Shown here: positions 46,046-55,087 of the stretch, one piece after another
How positions within the stretch are numbered: the first letter of the stretch is position 1
Layout: every line of letters starts with the position of its first letter
Assembly (NCBI RefSeq): GCF_000421585.1
Contig: NZ_ATXH01000007.1
Location: 26,567 to 90,566 of the forward strand
Source: Thermodesulfatator atlanticus DSM 21156
GTDB taxonomy: Bacteria; Desulfobacterota; Thermodesulfobacteria; Thermodesulfobacteriales; Thermodesulfatatoraceae
Direction: 5' to 3'
Length of the DNA: 64,000 nt
The notes under the pieces: generated by a model
Databases searched by the model: none
The model's input: the letters and a program-made list of their open reading frames with translations, nothing else
What the model was told of the DNA's origin: nothing
Translations under genes and position numbers: made by a program

Positions 46046-46705
46046 TTAGGGACCAGGCCACGGACGACATTTTTTGCACGGACAATACCCCTCATAAAAG
46101 GCCTGTTTCATAGTGGAAAAAATTACGCGGTTGCGCGCGGAGGTGCGCTTCCCAAAGCCGCAACTTTGCCGGTGAAATCGTCTGCTACGTTTATTGCCAA
46201 TATAAAAAGGTTCTCCGCGAAAAAGATTTTCTTCCCACCACAGCCCCCGCTTATATCTCATGGCTTCACGTTGCGCCGCAAGCAGACGGTCAAAGTATTT
46301 GACGTTCGGGTAGGTATAGCAGGCAAAGGCAAGACCTGCAGAAACAATGGCCTCCTGCACAAAAGTGCCGTCAGGGAGGAATACGTAAGCAAGAAGTCTT
46401 CCGAATCTATCCCTTTTTTCCTCTGCAGGTTCAATTATGACCTTTTTCCCCTTGACCAGCTTGATATTGAAACGCAAAGCTTTTTTTCCATAAGGCTCAC
46501 CAGGCTGGTCTTCATGGGGGATTTCCGGGGCATTTATTCCGGCATAGCGAACTTTTTCTCCATTTGACAGGATTATGGTATCCCCATCAATTACCCAACG
46601 AACAGAATAGGCATTCTTATAAGCCTGACAGGTTGAAAGCGTAATCCAGGCAAAAAATAGTAGCAAAAAACTAACACTAAAACAAAGTTTATTAATAAAT
46701 CTCAT
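46046..46705 (-). CDS. Secreted thermonuclease (SNase) with C-terminal Cys/His zinc-type motif
   Basis: About 219 residues; start at MRFINKLCFSVSFLLLFFAW, a signal peptide, though AAGGAGG lies 12 bases upstream and an ATG three codons earlier is possible. The SNase domain has VRWVIDGDTIILSNGEKVRY, AGINAPEIPHEDQPGEPYGK (catalytic Arg/Glu region), EEKRDRFGRLLAYVFLPDGT and LLAAQREAMRYKRGLW. After it a 50-residue tail contains RRFHRQSCGFGKRTSA and EGYCPCKKCRPW, an Ada/metal-binding-type module that often accompanies secreted SNases. It would degrade DNA/RNA outside the inner membrane. Confidence 0.88.
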   Translation of the reverse strand: MRFINKLCFSVSFLLLFFAWITLSTCQAYKNAYSVRWVIDGDTIILSNGEKVRYAGINAPEIPHEDQPGEPYGKKALRFNIKLVKGKKVIIEPAEEKRDRFGRLLAYVFLPDGTFVQEAIVSAGLAFACYTYPNVKYFDRLLAAQREAMRYKRGLWWEENLFRGEPFYIGNKRSRRFHRQSCGFGKRTSARNRVIFSTMKQAFYEGYCPCKKCRPWPGP

Positions 46706-46819
46706 AGAAAACATCAACCTCCTTAACAAATTGACAATTTCTGTAACACCAAAATAAGAAAACTAAATTATAAATACCATCTACTTGCTTTATCAATAAA
46801 AATTAAGCAAGCTAATTAC

Positions 46820-48130
46820 ATGGAGCATATAAATGCTAAATTCTTTAGCAAATTTAATGCAGAAATTGCGAGCTATTATAACGTATCGTTTTGTCATTTT
46901 AAATACGGGAATTTAGCCTCTCCTCATGCTGTTGTTATCGAAAAGGGCCTTTTTGACCACAAATTAGAACTTGACTCTTCCCTTATCATCCACGTAACGA
47001 TTACTGGTCGCTGCAACGCCCGTTGTAGAGGCTGTATCAATGTTTCCCTTACTTGCGAAAATCGTTTAGAAGCCCTGGAAATCTTCGAAGCAGAACCAGA
47101 ACGTGAAGCAAAAGGCATCATTCAGCTTGCCAACGAATACCCAAAAAGACCAGTGACAATTGTATTTTATGGCGGAGAGCCGCTTCTTGCGCCCCAAAAA
47201 ATAATCAAAATAAAAGAAATCCTTGAAAAATCCCCTATCGCTTCTCGACTGCGCTTTATGCTCATTACCAACGGCATGTTAGTTGCTAAGGCCTGGGAAA
47301 ATTATCCTGAGATAGTTAAAGATTTTTGGCTATACTCTTTTTCTATCGACGGACGCAAAGAACAGCATGAAGCCGTTAGAATCGGCACAAACCTTGATAT
47401 AATCCATCGAAACATTTCTTTGTTGAAAGAAAATTCAAAGGCGCAAGTGCTGATTTGGTCAACCCTTCGAGAAGAACAATCTCTTGCCGATTGTTTTCAA
47501 GGGTTTATGGATCTCTATGAAAACGGCCTTGCTGACTATTTCTTTTATCACTTTGCTGAAACAGACAAACCTTTTCTGGATTTTTCAGGATATATCTCCC
47601 GCTATGAAAAAGAATTCTCTCAAATCCTGGATGCCTATTTGAATTATCTGAGTGAAGGAAAAATTTTACCCATAATCCACCTAAACGAACTGATTGCCTT
47701 TCTTCTTACCGGAACAAGACGAGGGCACACTGCCTGCGGGGTTGAACGGGCCGAAAATTTTGATCTTGTAGGGGGAAAGATCCTTGCCTGTGCAGACCTT
47801 CCCCTTGAATTTGCCATTGGAGAGATAAAAGATAGTGGTGAACTTGAGATAAAAACCGAGGCTCTCCCAGAACTTGTTAATTACAAAGAAGCTTTAGGGT
47901 GCCATTTTTGCGGTATCGAACCTTATTGCGGAGGGCGCTGTCCGGTTCAAGTCCTCACCGGCTCCCTTGAGAGAACTTTGGCATACTGCCAGTTGCTTCG
48001 CTTACACGTCGCTCTCGTGCTAGAAAAGATTCCTTTAATAAAAAAATACCTCAAAAAATGGAAGCTTTACCCGCAAGATTTATATGATTCTTCGGGATTT
48101 CTCGCCCGGTATACCGATGTTATCCCCTGA
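46820..48130 (+). CDS. Radical SAM / SPASM domain protein
   Basis: A 436-residue protein. The radical SAM motif is in VTITGRCNARCRGCINVSL (Cys65, Cys69, Cys72, CxxxCxxC). IVFYGGEPLLAPQKIIKIKE is the GGE motif that binds the SAM amino group. The C-terminus contains a SPASM-like cysteine set (CGVERAENFDL, ILACADLPLEFAIGEI, GCHFCGIEPYCGGRCPVQVL, AYCQLL) for auxiliary Fe-S clusters. This architecture is typical of maturases that modify peptides or proteins. I see no precursor peptide or partner gene adjacent. No ribosome-binding site is clear, and the gene stands alone between the nuclease gene and a MITE-like element. Confidence 0.85.
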   Translation: MEHINAKFFSKFNAEIASYYNVSFCHFKYGNLASPHAVVIEKGLFDHKLELDSSLIIHVTITGRCNARCRGCINVSLTCENRLEALEIFEAEPEREAKGIIQLANEYPKRPVTIVFYGGEPLLAPQKIIKIKEILEKSPIASRLRFMLITNGMLVAKAWENYPEIVKDFWLYSFSIDGRKEQHEAVRIGTNLDIIHRNISLLKENSKAQVLIWSTLREEQSLADCFQGFMDLYENGLADYFFYHFAETDKPFLDFSGYISRYEKEFSQILDAYLNYLSEGKILPIIHLNELIAFLLTGTRRGHTACGVERAENFDLVGGKILACADLPLEFAIGEIKDSGELEIKTEALPELVNYKEALGCHFCGIEPYCGGRCPVQVLTGSLERTLAYCQLLRLHVALVLEKIPLIKKYLKKWKLYPQDLYDSSGFLARYTDVIP

Positions 48131-48172
48131 CAAGTTTTCATTTTTTCTATAAAATCCCGATTAAAATTAAAA

Positions 48173-48275
48173 GAGACCTTTGCAAAATTGCTAAGACTTT
48201 ATTGCCAGCAGAAGGAATCCGTTTCTATTTTTCGTTTCGAAAAAAGAATGGATGCTAGTATTTTTTAAAGGTCTC
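48173..48275. mobile_element. MITE-like composite element, 103 bp
   Basis: Ends are GAGACCTTTGCAAAATTG and TTTTTTAAAGGTCTC; TAAAA flanks both sides (48168-48172 and 48276-48280), a possible 5-bp target duplication. It encloses a degenerate hairpin GAATCCGTTTCTATTTTTCG / CGAAAAAAGAATGGATGC. It lies 42 bases after the radical SAM stop and ends 25 bases before the K+ channel start. Confidence 0.85.
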
Positions 48276-48299
48276 TAAAAAATTTGTCAGAAGTGTAAA

Positions 48300-49406
48300 A
48301 TGTTTTTCCTTTTTCTAAAAAAGATAGAACGCATTTTGCGCAAACACGATTGGCTAACCCTTATTGTCATTCTGCTGACCCTTCATTGCATTTCTGCCTT
48401 TCTTTTGTTGGTTTTTGATTACCAAACTTTTGCAGAAGACTCCCTCCCCAAAACCCTTTGGAAAGGAACGTGGTGGTTTTTTGTCACTGCCACAACTGTT
48501 GGTTACGGAGACGTAATACCTCAGAGTATTCCTGGACAGGTCATCGCAATTTTTGACATGATTTTTGGGATAGGCCTCATGTTTACCATAATTGGCGCTG
48601 GCACCGACAAAATCATCGAAAGGAGGAAAAAGCGATTGAAGGGGCTTCAGGAAATTAAACACAAAGATCACATCGTGATTTTAGGTGGAGGAGCCCCTAA
48701 AAAATTAAAAACCATTATCAGGGAGCTTCGCAAAGACTTTGGCGAACATGCAGAAATTGTCGTATGTTCGGACAAATATAAAGAAAATCCTTACCCTGAA
48801 GAAGTAGATTTTGTTTTTGGAAAGATCGACCAAGAAGAAACACTTAAAAAAGCAAATTTAAAAAAGGCCCAAAAAGTTATCATTTATGGCATTAACGATG
48901 AGGAAAGTATCTTAAGTACCATGGCTGTTGATGACTTTAATAAAATGGCATTTATAACGGTCTATTTAAGAGATAGAGAAAATATTAAACATATCAATCG
49001 CATCAATAAAGCTCGTCAAAAACTTGCAGAGGTAAGCAAGAAGCAATATCCCAAAATAACCACTGTTACCCGTATTTACGATTTAATGCTGGCAAGAGAA
49101 TTGTCAAATCCCGAGCTATCAGACGTAGTTTTTAGGCTTATGCGCACCGGTGAGGGGAACACTTTTTACAGCATCCAAGCTTGGCCGGATATGAATGTAT
49201 GTATCAAAGTACCTGAAATCAGAAAACTTTTACGAAAAACAGAGGCCCATGCGTTACTGTTGGGTATAAAAAGATACGAAACAAATGAAATTATTATAAA
49301 TCCCGATGAAAACATATTCGTTTGTCCTAAAGATCAACTATTTGTTATTGCGAAAGAAAAACCATCCCTTGATTGGTCAAAAATATTAAATGAAAACAAT
49401 ATTTGA
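48300..49406 (+). CDS. Two-TM potassium channel with RCK (TrkA-N/TrkA-C) domains
   Basis: A 368-residue ion channel. TM1 is about residues 18-40 (LTLIVILLTLHCISAFLLLV); the pore loop TWWFFVTATTVGYGDVIP has the TVGYGD selectivity filter; TM2 follows (IFDMIFGIGLMFTIIGAGTD). The cytoplasmic part (about 120-350) is an RCK/TrkA-N Rossmann domain (HIVILGGGAPKKLKTIIREL, with GGGAP in place of the GxGxxG loop) plus a TrkA-C-like domain. It is similar to MthK-type or KtrA-linked channels. The altered dinucleotide loop makes NAD binding doubtful. No ribosome-binding site is evident, since the MITE-like element ends just upstream. Confidence 0.9.
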   Translation: MFFLFLKKIERILRKHDWLTLIVILLTLHCISAFLLLVFDYQTFAEDSLPKTLWKGTWWFFVTATTVGYGDVIPQSIPGQVIAIFDMIFGIGLMFTIIGAGTDKIIERRKKRLKGLQEIKHKDHIVILGGGAPKKLKTIIRELRKDFGEHAEIVVCSDKYKENPYPEEVDFVFGKIDQEETLKKANLKKAQKVIIYGINDEESILSTMAVDDFNKMAFITVYLRDRENIKHINRINKARQKLAEVSKKQYPKITTVTRIYDLMLARELSNPELSDVVFRLMRTGEGNTFYSIQAWPDMNVCIKVPEIRKLLRKTEAHALLLGIKRYETNEIIINPDENIFVCPKDQLFVIAKEKPSLDWSKILNENNI

Positions 49407-49445
49407 TTTAAAGTTCGGGTTGACAAACTATTTTAATTTGGGAAG

Positions 49446-51104
49446 ATGGGCCATATGAGAAATAGTAAAAAATATCTCCTCTGGGTATTAGCGATAATTA
49501 CTATCTTCTTGGCAGGTTGTGCTCCCAAAAACGTATCACCTCGACCTTCTAGTTCGTTGAGCAAAACCTTCCTTGAATCCAATCTTGAAAAAGAAAACTC
49601 TTTACCTAGCCCACAAGACAATTTAGCTGAAGAAAAACCACAAAATAAAGAACAAGACAATGAAGAACAAGACAATAATGTTAAAGCGCTCTCTAATACT
49701 GAAGAAGATACTACAACCTCTTCTCAAGAGAGTCCTCAAGAGCTCATTGATACGGCCTTAGAATATTACAACCTTGCCCTAGACCTGAGAGACAAGGGAG
49801 ATGACGAAGGCTCTTTACATGCTTTAGACCAGGCCTATGAGTTGATTCTTCAGGTTGAAACCGACGACCAAGCTGAGCTTATCCAGCAAAAAGAAGACCT
49901 GCGTTTCATGATAGCCAAAAGGATTTTAGAAATTTACGCCTCACGCCACACTTCTTGCAAAGGTTTTTGTTCTGAAATTCCGCTTGTTATCAACAAATAC
50001 GTGGAATACGAAATCAAGCGGTTCCAAACAGTTGAACGCAGTTTTTTCTTAAACGCATACAAGCGGTCAGGGCGATATCGCCCCATGATTGTCAAATATC
50101 TCAGGCAGGCTGGGCTTCCTGAAGAGCTTTCTTGGCTCCCTTTGATAGAAAGTGGCTTCAAAGTAAAGGCCCTTTCCCGCGCCAGGGCCTTGGGGCTTTG
50201 GCAATTCATCCCTTCCACCGGATACAAATTTGGCCTAAAGAGAAATGCCTGGATAGACGAACGCATGGATCCAGAAAAATCCACCAAGGCAGCTATCGCC
50301 TATCTAAAAGAACTACACAACATTTTCGGAGACTGGACTACCGTACTAGCAGCCTACAATTGTGGCGAAGGGCACGTCTTGAGAGTTATTCGCCGCCAAA
50401 AAATCAACTACCTGGACAATTTCTGGGATCTATATCAAAAACTTCCTAGAGAAACAGCGCGTTACGTGCCTCGGTTTTTAGCCGTGCTACATATTCTGAA
50501 GGATCCTGAAAAATACGGTTTTAAGCTTCCTCAGCCTGATCCTCCTCTGGAATATGATGTCGTTGAAGTCCATAAACAATACAGTTTAAAAAGTATTGCC
50601 AAGGCATTGGGAATAAAATCTCAAATACTAGCAGAATTTAACCCCGAGCTGCGCTATAAAGTCACCCCCCCAAAATACACCCTCAAAATTCCCAAAGGCT
50701 ATGGGCCAAAACTTGTAGCACTTCTGGAAAACAAAAAAATAAAACCTTGGAAGCCAGCTCAGACTTATTACGTCTATCACCGCCTAAGACGCGGTGAGAC
50801 CCTGTCGCATTTAGCCCGTAGGTACCGCACTTCTGTTACGGCAATCATGCGGGTTAATAACATTTCCAACCCCAGGCGTTTGAGGGCCGGACAGAAGCTC
50901 AAGATCCCTGTTGGTCGCAAATACGTAGCCAAACGTTATCACAAAAAGACCGTAACTTACGTGGTCCGCCGCGGTGACAGTCTCTGGAAAATCGCTAAAA
51001 AATTCAATACCAGCCCTAAAAAAATAATGCGAGTAAACAGGCTAAGCACCACACGTCTTAAGATTGGCCAAGTTTTAAGAATACCTTTAAAAGAAGCCTC
51101 TTAA
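49446..51104 (+). CDS. mltD: Membrane-bound lytic transglycosylase D (MltD-like) with LysM repeats
   Basis: A 552-residue lipoprotein (lipobox LAGC, Cys25). After an acidic, Ser/Glu/Asn-rich linker, a family 1 SLT domain is visible: LPEELSWLPLIESGFKVKAL with the catalytic Glu, SRARALGLWQFIPSTGYKFG, then VLAAYNCGEGHV and YVPRFLAVLHIL. Two LysM peptidoglycan-binding domains follow at the C-terminus (YYVYHRLRRGETLSHLARRY and TYVVRRGDSLWKIAKKFNTS), with an earlier degenerate one. It cleaves peptidoglycan to make 1,6-anhydro products. A TTGACA lies just upstream without a good -10. A start at the third Met (MRNSKK) is possible. Confidence 0.93.
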   Translation: MGHMRNSKKYLLWVLAIITIFLAGCAPKNVSPRPSSSLSKTFLESNLEKENSLPSPQDNLAEEKPQNKEQDNEEQDNNVKALSNTEEDTTTSSQESPQELIDTALEYYNLALDLRDKGDDEGSLHALDQAYELILQVETDDQAELIQQKEDLRFMIAKRILEIYASRHTSCKGFCSEIPLVINKYVEYEIKRFQTVERSFFLNAYKRSGRYRPMIVKYLRQAGLPEELSWLPLIESGFKVKALSRARALGLWQFIPSTGYKFGLKRNAWIDERMDPEKSTKAAIAYLKELHNIFGDWTTVLAAYNCGEGHVLRVIRRQKINYLDNFWDLYQKLPRETARYVPRFLAVLHILKDPEKYGFKLPQPDPPLEYDVVEVHKQYSLKSIAKALGIKSQILAEFNPELRYKVTPPKYTLKIPKGYGPKLVALLENKKIKPWKPAQTYYVYHRLRRGETLSHLARRYRTSVTAIMRVNNISNPRRLRAGQKLKIPVGRKYVAKRYHKKTVTYVVRRGDSLWKIAKKFNTSPKKIMRVNRLSTTRLKIGQVLRIPLKEAS

Positions 51105-51112
51105 GTTAGACT

Positions 51113-51140
51113 TTGACAATTAAAACAAACGTGTTATTTT
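51113..51140 (+). promoter_or_regulatory. Promoter of tRNA-Lys
   Basis: TTGACA (51113-51118), 16-base spacer, TATTTT (51135-51140), about 10 bases before the mature tRNA 5' end. Confidence 0.6.
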
Positions 51141-51149
51141 TTGTGGCGT

Positions 51150-51226
51150 GGGCCGCTAGCTCAATTTGGTAGAGCAATGGACTCTTAATCCATAGGTTGG
51201 AGGTTCGAGTCCTCCGCGGCCCACCA
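51150..51226 (+). tRNA. tRNA-Lys (anticodon CTT)
   Basis: A 77-nt cloverleaf: acceptor GGGCCGC / GCGGCCC, D-arm GCTC/GAGC, anticodon stem ATGGA/TCCAT with loop CTCTTAA (anticodon CTT), T-arm GGAGG/CCTCC with TTCGAGT, and an encoded CCA end. All stems pair perfectly. It reads AAG lysine codons. Confidence 0.97.
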
Positions 51227-51523
51227 CATGAGAATTGTTTACGTCGTTATTTCCTGCAAAAAATCCGAGCCTATCTTCCTAATCTGTATTAGTTCCCACC
51301 CATTTTTATTACTCCACAAACTTGGCAAAATTTTTGGAAAATTTTTTTTAAAGTTACAAGGCCTACAACCTCACTCTAGCGTTTAAATGATCCTTTACCA
51401 TTTTTTTCCTAAAAAACGAAAAGTATCCCCGAAATGTCTTTAAAAAATTATTTAAGAAATCTTCAGTAAGACCGAACATAATTTAAGAGAAAAAAATTCC
51501 TAAATAGGGGTTAGGAGGAGTGT
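51227..51523. other. AT-rich gap between tRNA-Lys and the chemoreceptor
   Basis: About 300 bases without an ORF or repeat of the recognised families. A GGAGGAG ribosome-binding site lies just before the chemoreceptor ATG at 51524. No convincing flagellar-sigma promoter or terminator was found. Confidence 0.5.
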
Positions 51524-53418
51524 ATGCGCTATTCTTTTTCTGATCTGTCTTTACGTTATAAGATTCTTATTCCCTTTTTGTTTACTGTTATTTCTTTGGC
51601 TCTGGTAGCGATTTTTTTTAATATTCGTTCGGCAAGAAGCATTATTAAAAGGGCAGGCCAAGAACAAGTCCAAGACAGCGTTTTTACCTTAACCCGAGGG
51701 ATAAATGAAGCTCTAAACGCTGCTACAAATCTGGTAGTTACCCTTTCAGAAATTAGTCGTTTACAAGCTGCTATAGCTGAAAACGATCGCAACAAAGCCT
51801 TAAAAGTTCTTACTCCTATTTTAGAAAAGATTAATAATGATTCAAAACTAAAAACAGAAGTTCATATTCATACGGCAGATGGCCATTCTTTTTTAAGAAG
51901 CTGGGCTCCAAATAGATATGGAGACGATTTAACCTTAACTCGTCCTATGATTGCAAAAATAATACGTAATAAACAAGTTTTTGCAGGAATTGAAGCAGGA
52001 AGAGGGGGGCTTTTTCTCAGGGCAATCGCCCCGGTATATTATCGAGGACTTTATGTCGGCAGTATTGAAACTGGTATCCCTTTAAAAGAACTTTTCCAAA
52101 TATTAAGCGGAGAAGAAAACGCAATACAGGCTTTATAAAGCCTGAAATAGCCAAAATTATGAACAAAAAACAAAAAGTGGGCAATTTAATACTGGCTACT
52201 TCTTATAAAGAATTACCCCCTAAAGTGTTAACAACCGAGATACTTAATCAAGGCCTAAGTAAAGAAAAAATAATTCTTTTTAAGGACTATGGAATAGGAC
52301 TTAAACCTATCAAAAATTTCGAGGGCAAAACCATTGGTGTATTCGTGGTAGGCAGAGACCTTTCTGATCTTGAAGCCGTACTAAAAGAAGACATCTTTAA
52401 AGTAGTAATTGTGTTTTCTATTGCATCTATATTAGCAATAATGGTAGTAATATGGCTAGCAAATATCGTAAGAAGTCAGATCTGCCTTGCTGCCACACGC
52501 ATGGAAGATATAGCACAGGGAGAGGGAGATCTCACCAAGGAACTCCCTGTGTTAGGCAAAGATGAAGTGGGCTCCTTGTCCCAGGCATTTAATACTTTCC
52601 TGACAAAACTTAAAAAGATAGTTATCAAGCTCAAAGAACAGGTTCAAAACATCTATGAGACCTCAGGCCATCTTGATAATGCTGCCCATGCTTTAGAAGA
52701 TGGCATCTCAGTAATGGAAAAGCAAACAAGTAACATAAGTAACACCAGTGAAGTCCTAGTTAAACGAACAGAAGAAGTACATAGGATGATTTCCGAAATG
52801 GAACAAGCCATATCTGAAATCTCTCAACAAACAGCCACTGCTGCTAGCATAGCTGCTGAAGCCCAAGAGCAAATTCAGAATGTGATTAAGACCTTCGATG
52901 CCTTAGATAAAGGCTCTCAAGAAATTGGAGAAGTGGTCAACTTTATCAATTCTATCGCTGATCAGACCAACCTTTTAGCCTTAAACGCCACGATAGAAGC
53001 CGCTCGAGCCGGAGAAGCCGGAAAGGGTTTTGCTGTAGTAGCCAACGAGGTAAAAGACCTTGCTAAACAAACCTCTGAGGCCACCGAAGACATTTCTAAA
53101 AAGGTCTATGGTATCCAAGCCTCTTCCAAACAGGTAGTTGAAGCCATAGAACGCATCTCAAAGGTAATTGAAAGAGTAAATGAAGTCTCAAACACCATTG
53201 CCGCGGCCGTTGAAGAGCAAACCGCAACGGTTTCAGGTATATCTGAAAACATGAACGATGTAGCTTCAAAGGCAGAAGGGCTTTCCAAATTGGTTCCAGA
53301 AATGCAAAAAGCTGCAGAACTTGTGCGTGAAAGTATGGAAGGAGTAAAAAAACAACGTGAAAGACTTGCTTCTCTCTCAAAAAATATGAAAATTCTGGTC
53401 AATCAGTTCAAAACATAA
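51524..53418 (+). pseudogene. Methyl-accepting chemotaxis protein interrupted by a single-base frameshift
   Basis: Two frames form one chemoreceptor. The first (51524-52138, 204 residues) has TM1 (ILIPFLFTVISLALVAIFFN) and the start of a Cache-type ligand domain (VHIHTADGHSFLRSWAPNRY). It stops after GEENAIQAL. The second frame, entered near 52125-52135, continues [20 protein letters not shown] and carries the rest of the sensor, TM2 ([20 protein letters not shown]), HAMP and the signalling domain with the hairpin tip [20 protein letters not shown] (to 53418). The jump corresponds to loss of one base around GAAGAAAACGC. Joined, it would be about 630 residues. A sequencing error is as likely as mutation. 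No standard slippery heptamer for programmed frameshifting is visible. Annotated alternatives are two separate genes at 51524-52138 and 52159-53418. Confidence 0.85.
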
Positions 53419-53477
53419 TGAAAACAAACGACATCTGAAAGTATTCATCGCAAGGGAAACAATTGTGTAAGAGAGTG

Positions 53478-53503
53478 CCAGGGCGGGCTTTTTCCCGCCC
53501 TGG
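53478..53503 (+). terminator. GC hairpin after the chemoreceptor
   Basis: CCAGGGCGGG and CCCGCCCTGG form a 10-bp stem with a T-rich loop, 60 bases after the chemoreceptor stop. The T-run after it is poor. It shares its stem sequence with the hairpin at 9983-10001. Confidence 0.5.
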
Positions 53504-53511
53504 TTATGACA

Positions 53512-53552
53512 CCGTTCCCATTTTTCGGAACGAAAAAAATGGGAACGGATCC
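53512..53552. repeat. GGATCCGTTCCC hairpin, head-to-head
   Basis: CCGTTCCCATTTTTCG and CGAAAAAAATGGGAACGG pair over nearly the whole length, with a 4-base loop. The right arm ends in GGATCC. It directly follows the chemoreceptor terminator and precedes the pseudogene chimera. Confidence 0.85.
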
Positions 53553-53565
53553 CCATATTTTAGCT

Positions 53566-54303
53566 ATGAAAAAAATAGAAAGAGAGAAAATTATTGCCAA
53601 AATCCAAAAATATGTATCTCAAAACGCCGCTAAAATAGCAGCGCTTTATATTTTTGGTAGTTTCGCAAAAAATGAACCCTTCGCCTTCTTTTAGACCCAA
53701 TAAATACAAAGTGAAATATTGGGATTTCAAGCTTGAATTCAAGTTTCCAGTAGTAAAGCTTCTTGATTACCGAGAAAGATGGGATGAGCTTTAGGAGAGC
53801 AAGAATCCCTTTGCCATCATCGTGATGACCCATCTTAAAGAGCTGGAAACCAAGAAAAATATAGATGATCGGCTTTTCTGGAAAATCACTCTGGTTAAAC
53901 GTCTTTATGAAAAAGGGTTCAAGAAGGAAGATATTCTCATGCTATATAAGTTTATAGACTGGCTGATAACATTGCCAGAGGAAGTAACTCTTAAGTTTCA
54001 CGAAGAAATCATAAGATACGAGGAGGAAAAGAAAATGCCTTACATCACCACGGCAGAAAAAATAGGGATTAAAAAGGCTTTGAGCAAGGAATCCAACAGG
54101 GAATCCAGCAAGGAATTCAGCAGGGAATAAGGCAAGGACTTCTTGAAGCCATTGAACTCGGCCTTAAGTTAAAATTTGGTGCCAAGGGGCTCAAGCTCTT
54201 TGCTACCATAAGCAAGATAGCAGACGTTGACAAGCTTAGGGCGATAAAAGAGGCCATAGAAGTAGCAGAAGACTTAAGTGATATAGAGGAGTTGCTTTCT
54301 TAA
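53566..54303 (+). pseudogene. Chimeric relic: MNT nucleotidyltransferase 5' end joined to Rpn-type nuclease 3' end
   Basis: From 53566 a frame reads like the start of an MNT-type nucleotidyltransferase (IIAKIQKYVSQNAAKIAALY, then IFGSFAKNEP, the GSFxxGE motif) but stops at 53692-53694 before the catalytic aspartates. What follows is the C-terminal part of an Rpn/PD-(D/E)XK 'transposase' family protein: YRERWDEL, an in-frame TAG where Glu is expected, then NPFAIIVMTHLKELETKKNI, LPEEVTLKFHEEIIRYEEEK. A one-base deletion near 54085 shifts it out of frame; the correct frame continues with GIQQG repeats, EAIELGLKLKFGAKGLKLFA, and ends at 54303. Loss of the N-terminal nuclease domain, one stop and one frameshift make it non-functional. 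An open frame at 53822-54130 covers only the middle. Confidence 0.8.
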
Positions 54304-54960
54304 TGGCAAAAGGCGAAAGGCTAAAGGCTAAGGGCGAAAGGCAACATCTGTGATCTGTAAGCAGTGATCAGTGACCTGTAAGTTCTAGCGGTTGTAGAGG
54401 TTATATTGAATGGGGGTGTTGAAATGCCAGACATCGTAAGGAATACGAACTTCACATGTCATTTTGAGGCACGAAGCGAACCTAACATCCACCCCTACCC
54501 TGTCATGCTGAGGGAGCGCCATTACATGTCATTCTGAGGGCACGAAGTGCCCGAAGAATCCACAGGTCGATTGGTTCCACAGGTCGATTAGTGGATTCTT
54601 CGCCTCGCTACGCTCAGCTCAGGATGACAACATACCACTGTCATTCTGAGGGCTTGGGCCCGAAGAATCTATTAGTGGATCCTTCGCCTGCCCCTTCGCT
54701 TCGCTCAGGGCTTTGGCTCAGGATGACAAAGGAAGGGCTCAGGGCAGGCTCTTCGCCTCGCTGGCGCTCGGCTCAGAAATGACAACTTACCACTGTCATT
54801 CTGAGGGTGCGTCAGCACCCGAAGAATCCAGAAATGGTTTGAGGGGTTTGAGGGGCTTGAGGGACATTGATGGGGACATTAAGCGCCTTTTTCGGGAGAA
54901 GAAATGAGAACGGTTCCTAGATATTTTGAAAAAGTCTCATTAAGTTATAACACTATTTGA
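54304..54960. repeat. Repeat cluster: AAGGC/ATCAGTGA array and GTCATTCTGAGG palindromes
   Basis: 54304-54390 has GCAAAAGGCGAAAGGCTAAA and GCAGTGATCAGTGACC strings, also found at 63305-63465. From about 54455 to 54830 there are several copies of a dyad with halves GTCATTCTGAGGG ... CGAAGAATCC and GGATTCTTCGCCTCGC ... CTCAGGATGAC. A GAGGGGTTT-type 9-bp tandem lies at 54837-54870. No gene is supported; ATGs here open only repeat translations. Confidence 0.8.
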
Positions 54961-54971
54961 ACACATAACAT

Positions 54972-55083
54972 GAAACCTTTGCAAAATGGCCAAGAGCAGT
55001 GTTGCAAGTACAACCGCAGGGGGATCCGTTCCTATTTTCGGAACAAAAAATGGGAACGGATCCCAGGTGTTTTGCAAAGAAAC
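54972..55083. mobile_element. Composite MITE-like element next to the RAYT gene
   Basis: The most complete two-layer copy: GAAACCTTTGCAAAATGGCC (left end), AGAGCAGTGTTGCAAGTACA (left half), hairpin GGGATCCGTTCCTATTTTCG / AAAAAATGGGAACGGATCCC (55021-55064), and GGTGTTTTGCAAAGAAAC (right end). The outer ends each carry one mismatch to GAGACC. The right end is 4 bases from the transposase stop codon. Confidence 0.88.
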
Positions 55084-55087
55084 AGAT

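Noticed and set aside
51400..51523. Possible flagellar sigma28 promoter before the chemoreceptor
   Set aside because: Only partial matches to TAAAG-N15-GCCGATAA were found, with wrong spacing.
52115..52140. Programmed frameshifting in the chemoreceptor
   Set aside because: No X-XXY-YYZ heptamer or following stem was found at the junction; a base loss or sequencing error explains it better.
53506..53694. Short reading frames that run through GGATCCGTTCCC hairpins (peptides such as KMGTDP or RNGSLP)
   Set aside because: They are translations of the repeat in each frame; the same peptides recur wherever the repeat occurs and have no ribosome-binding sites.
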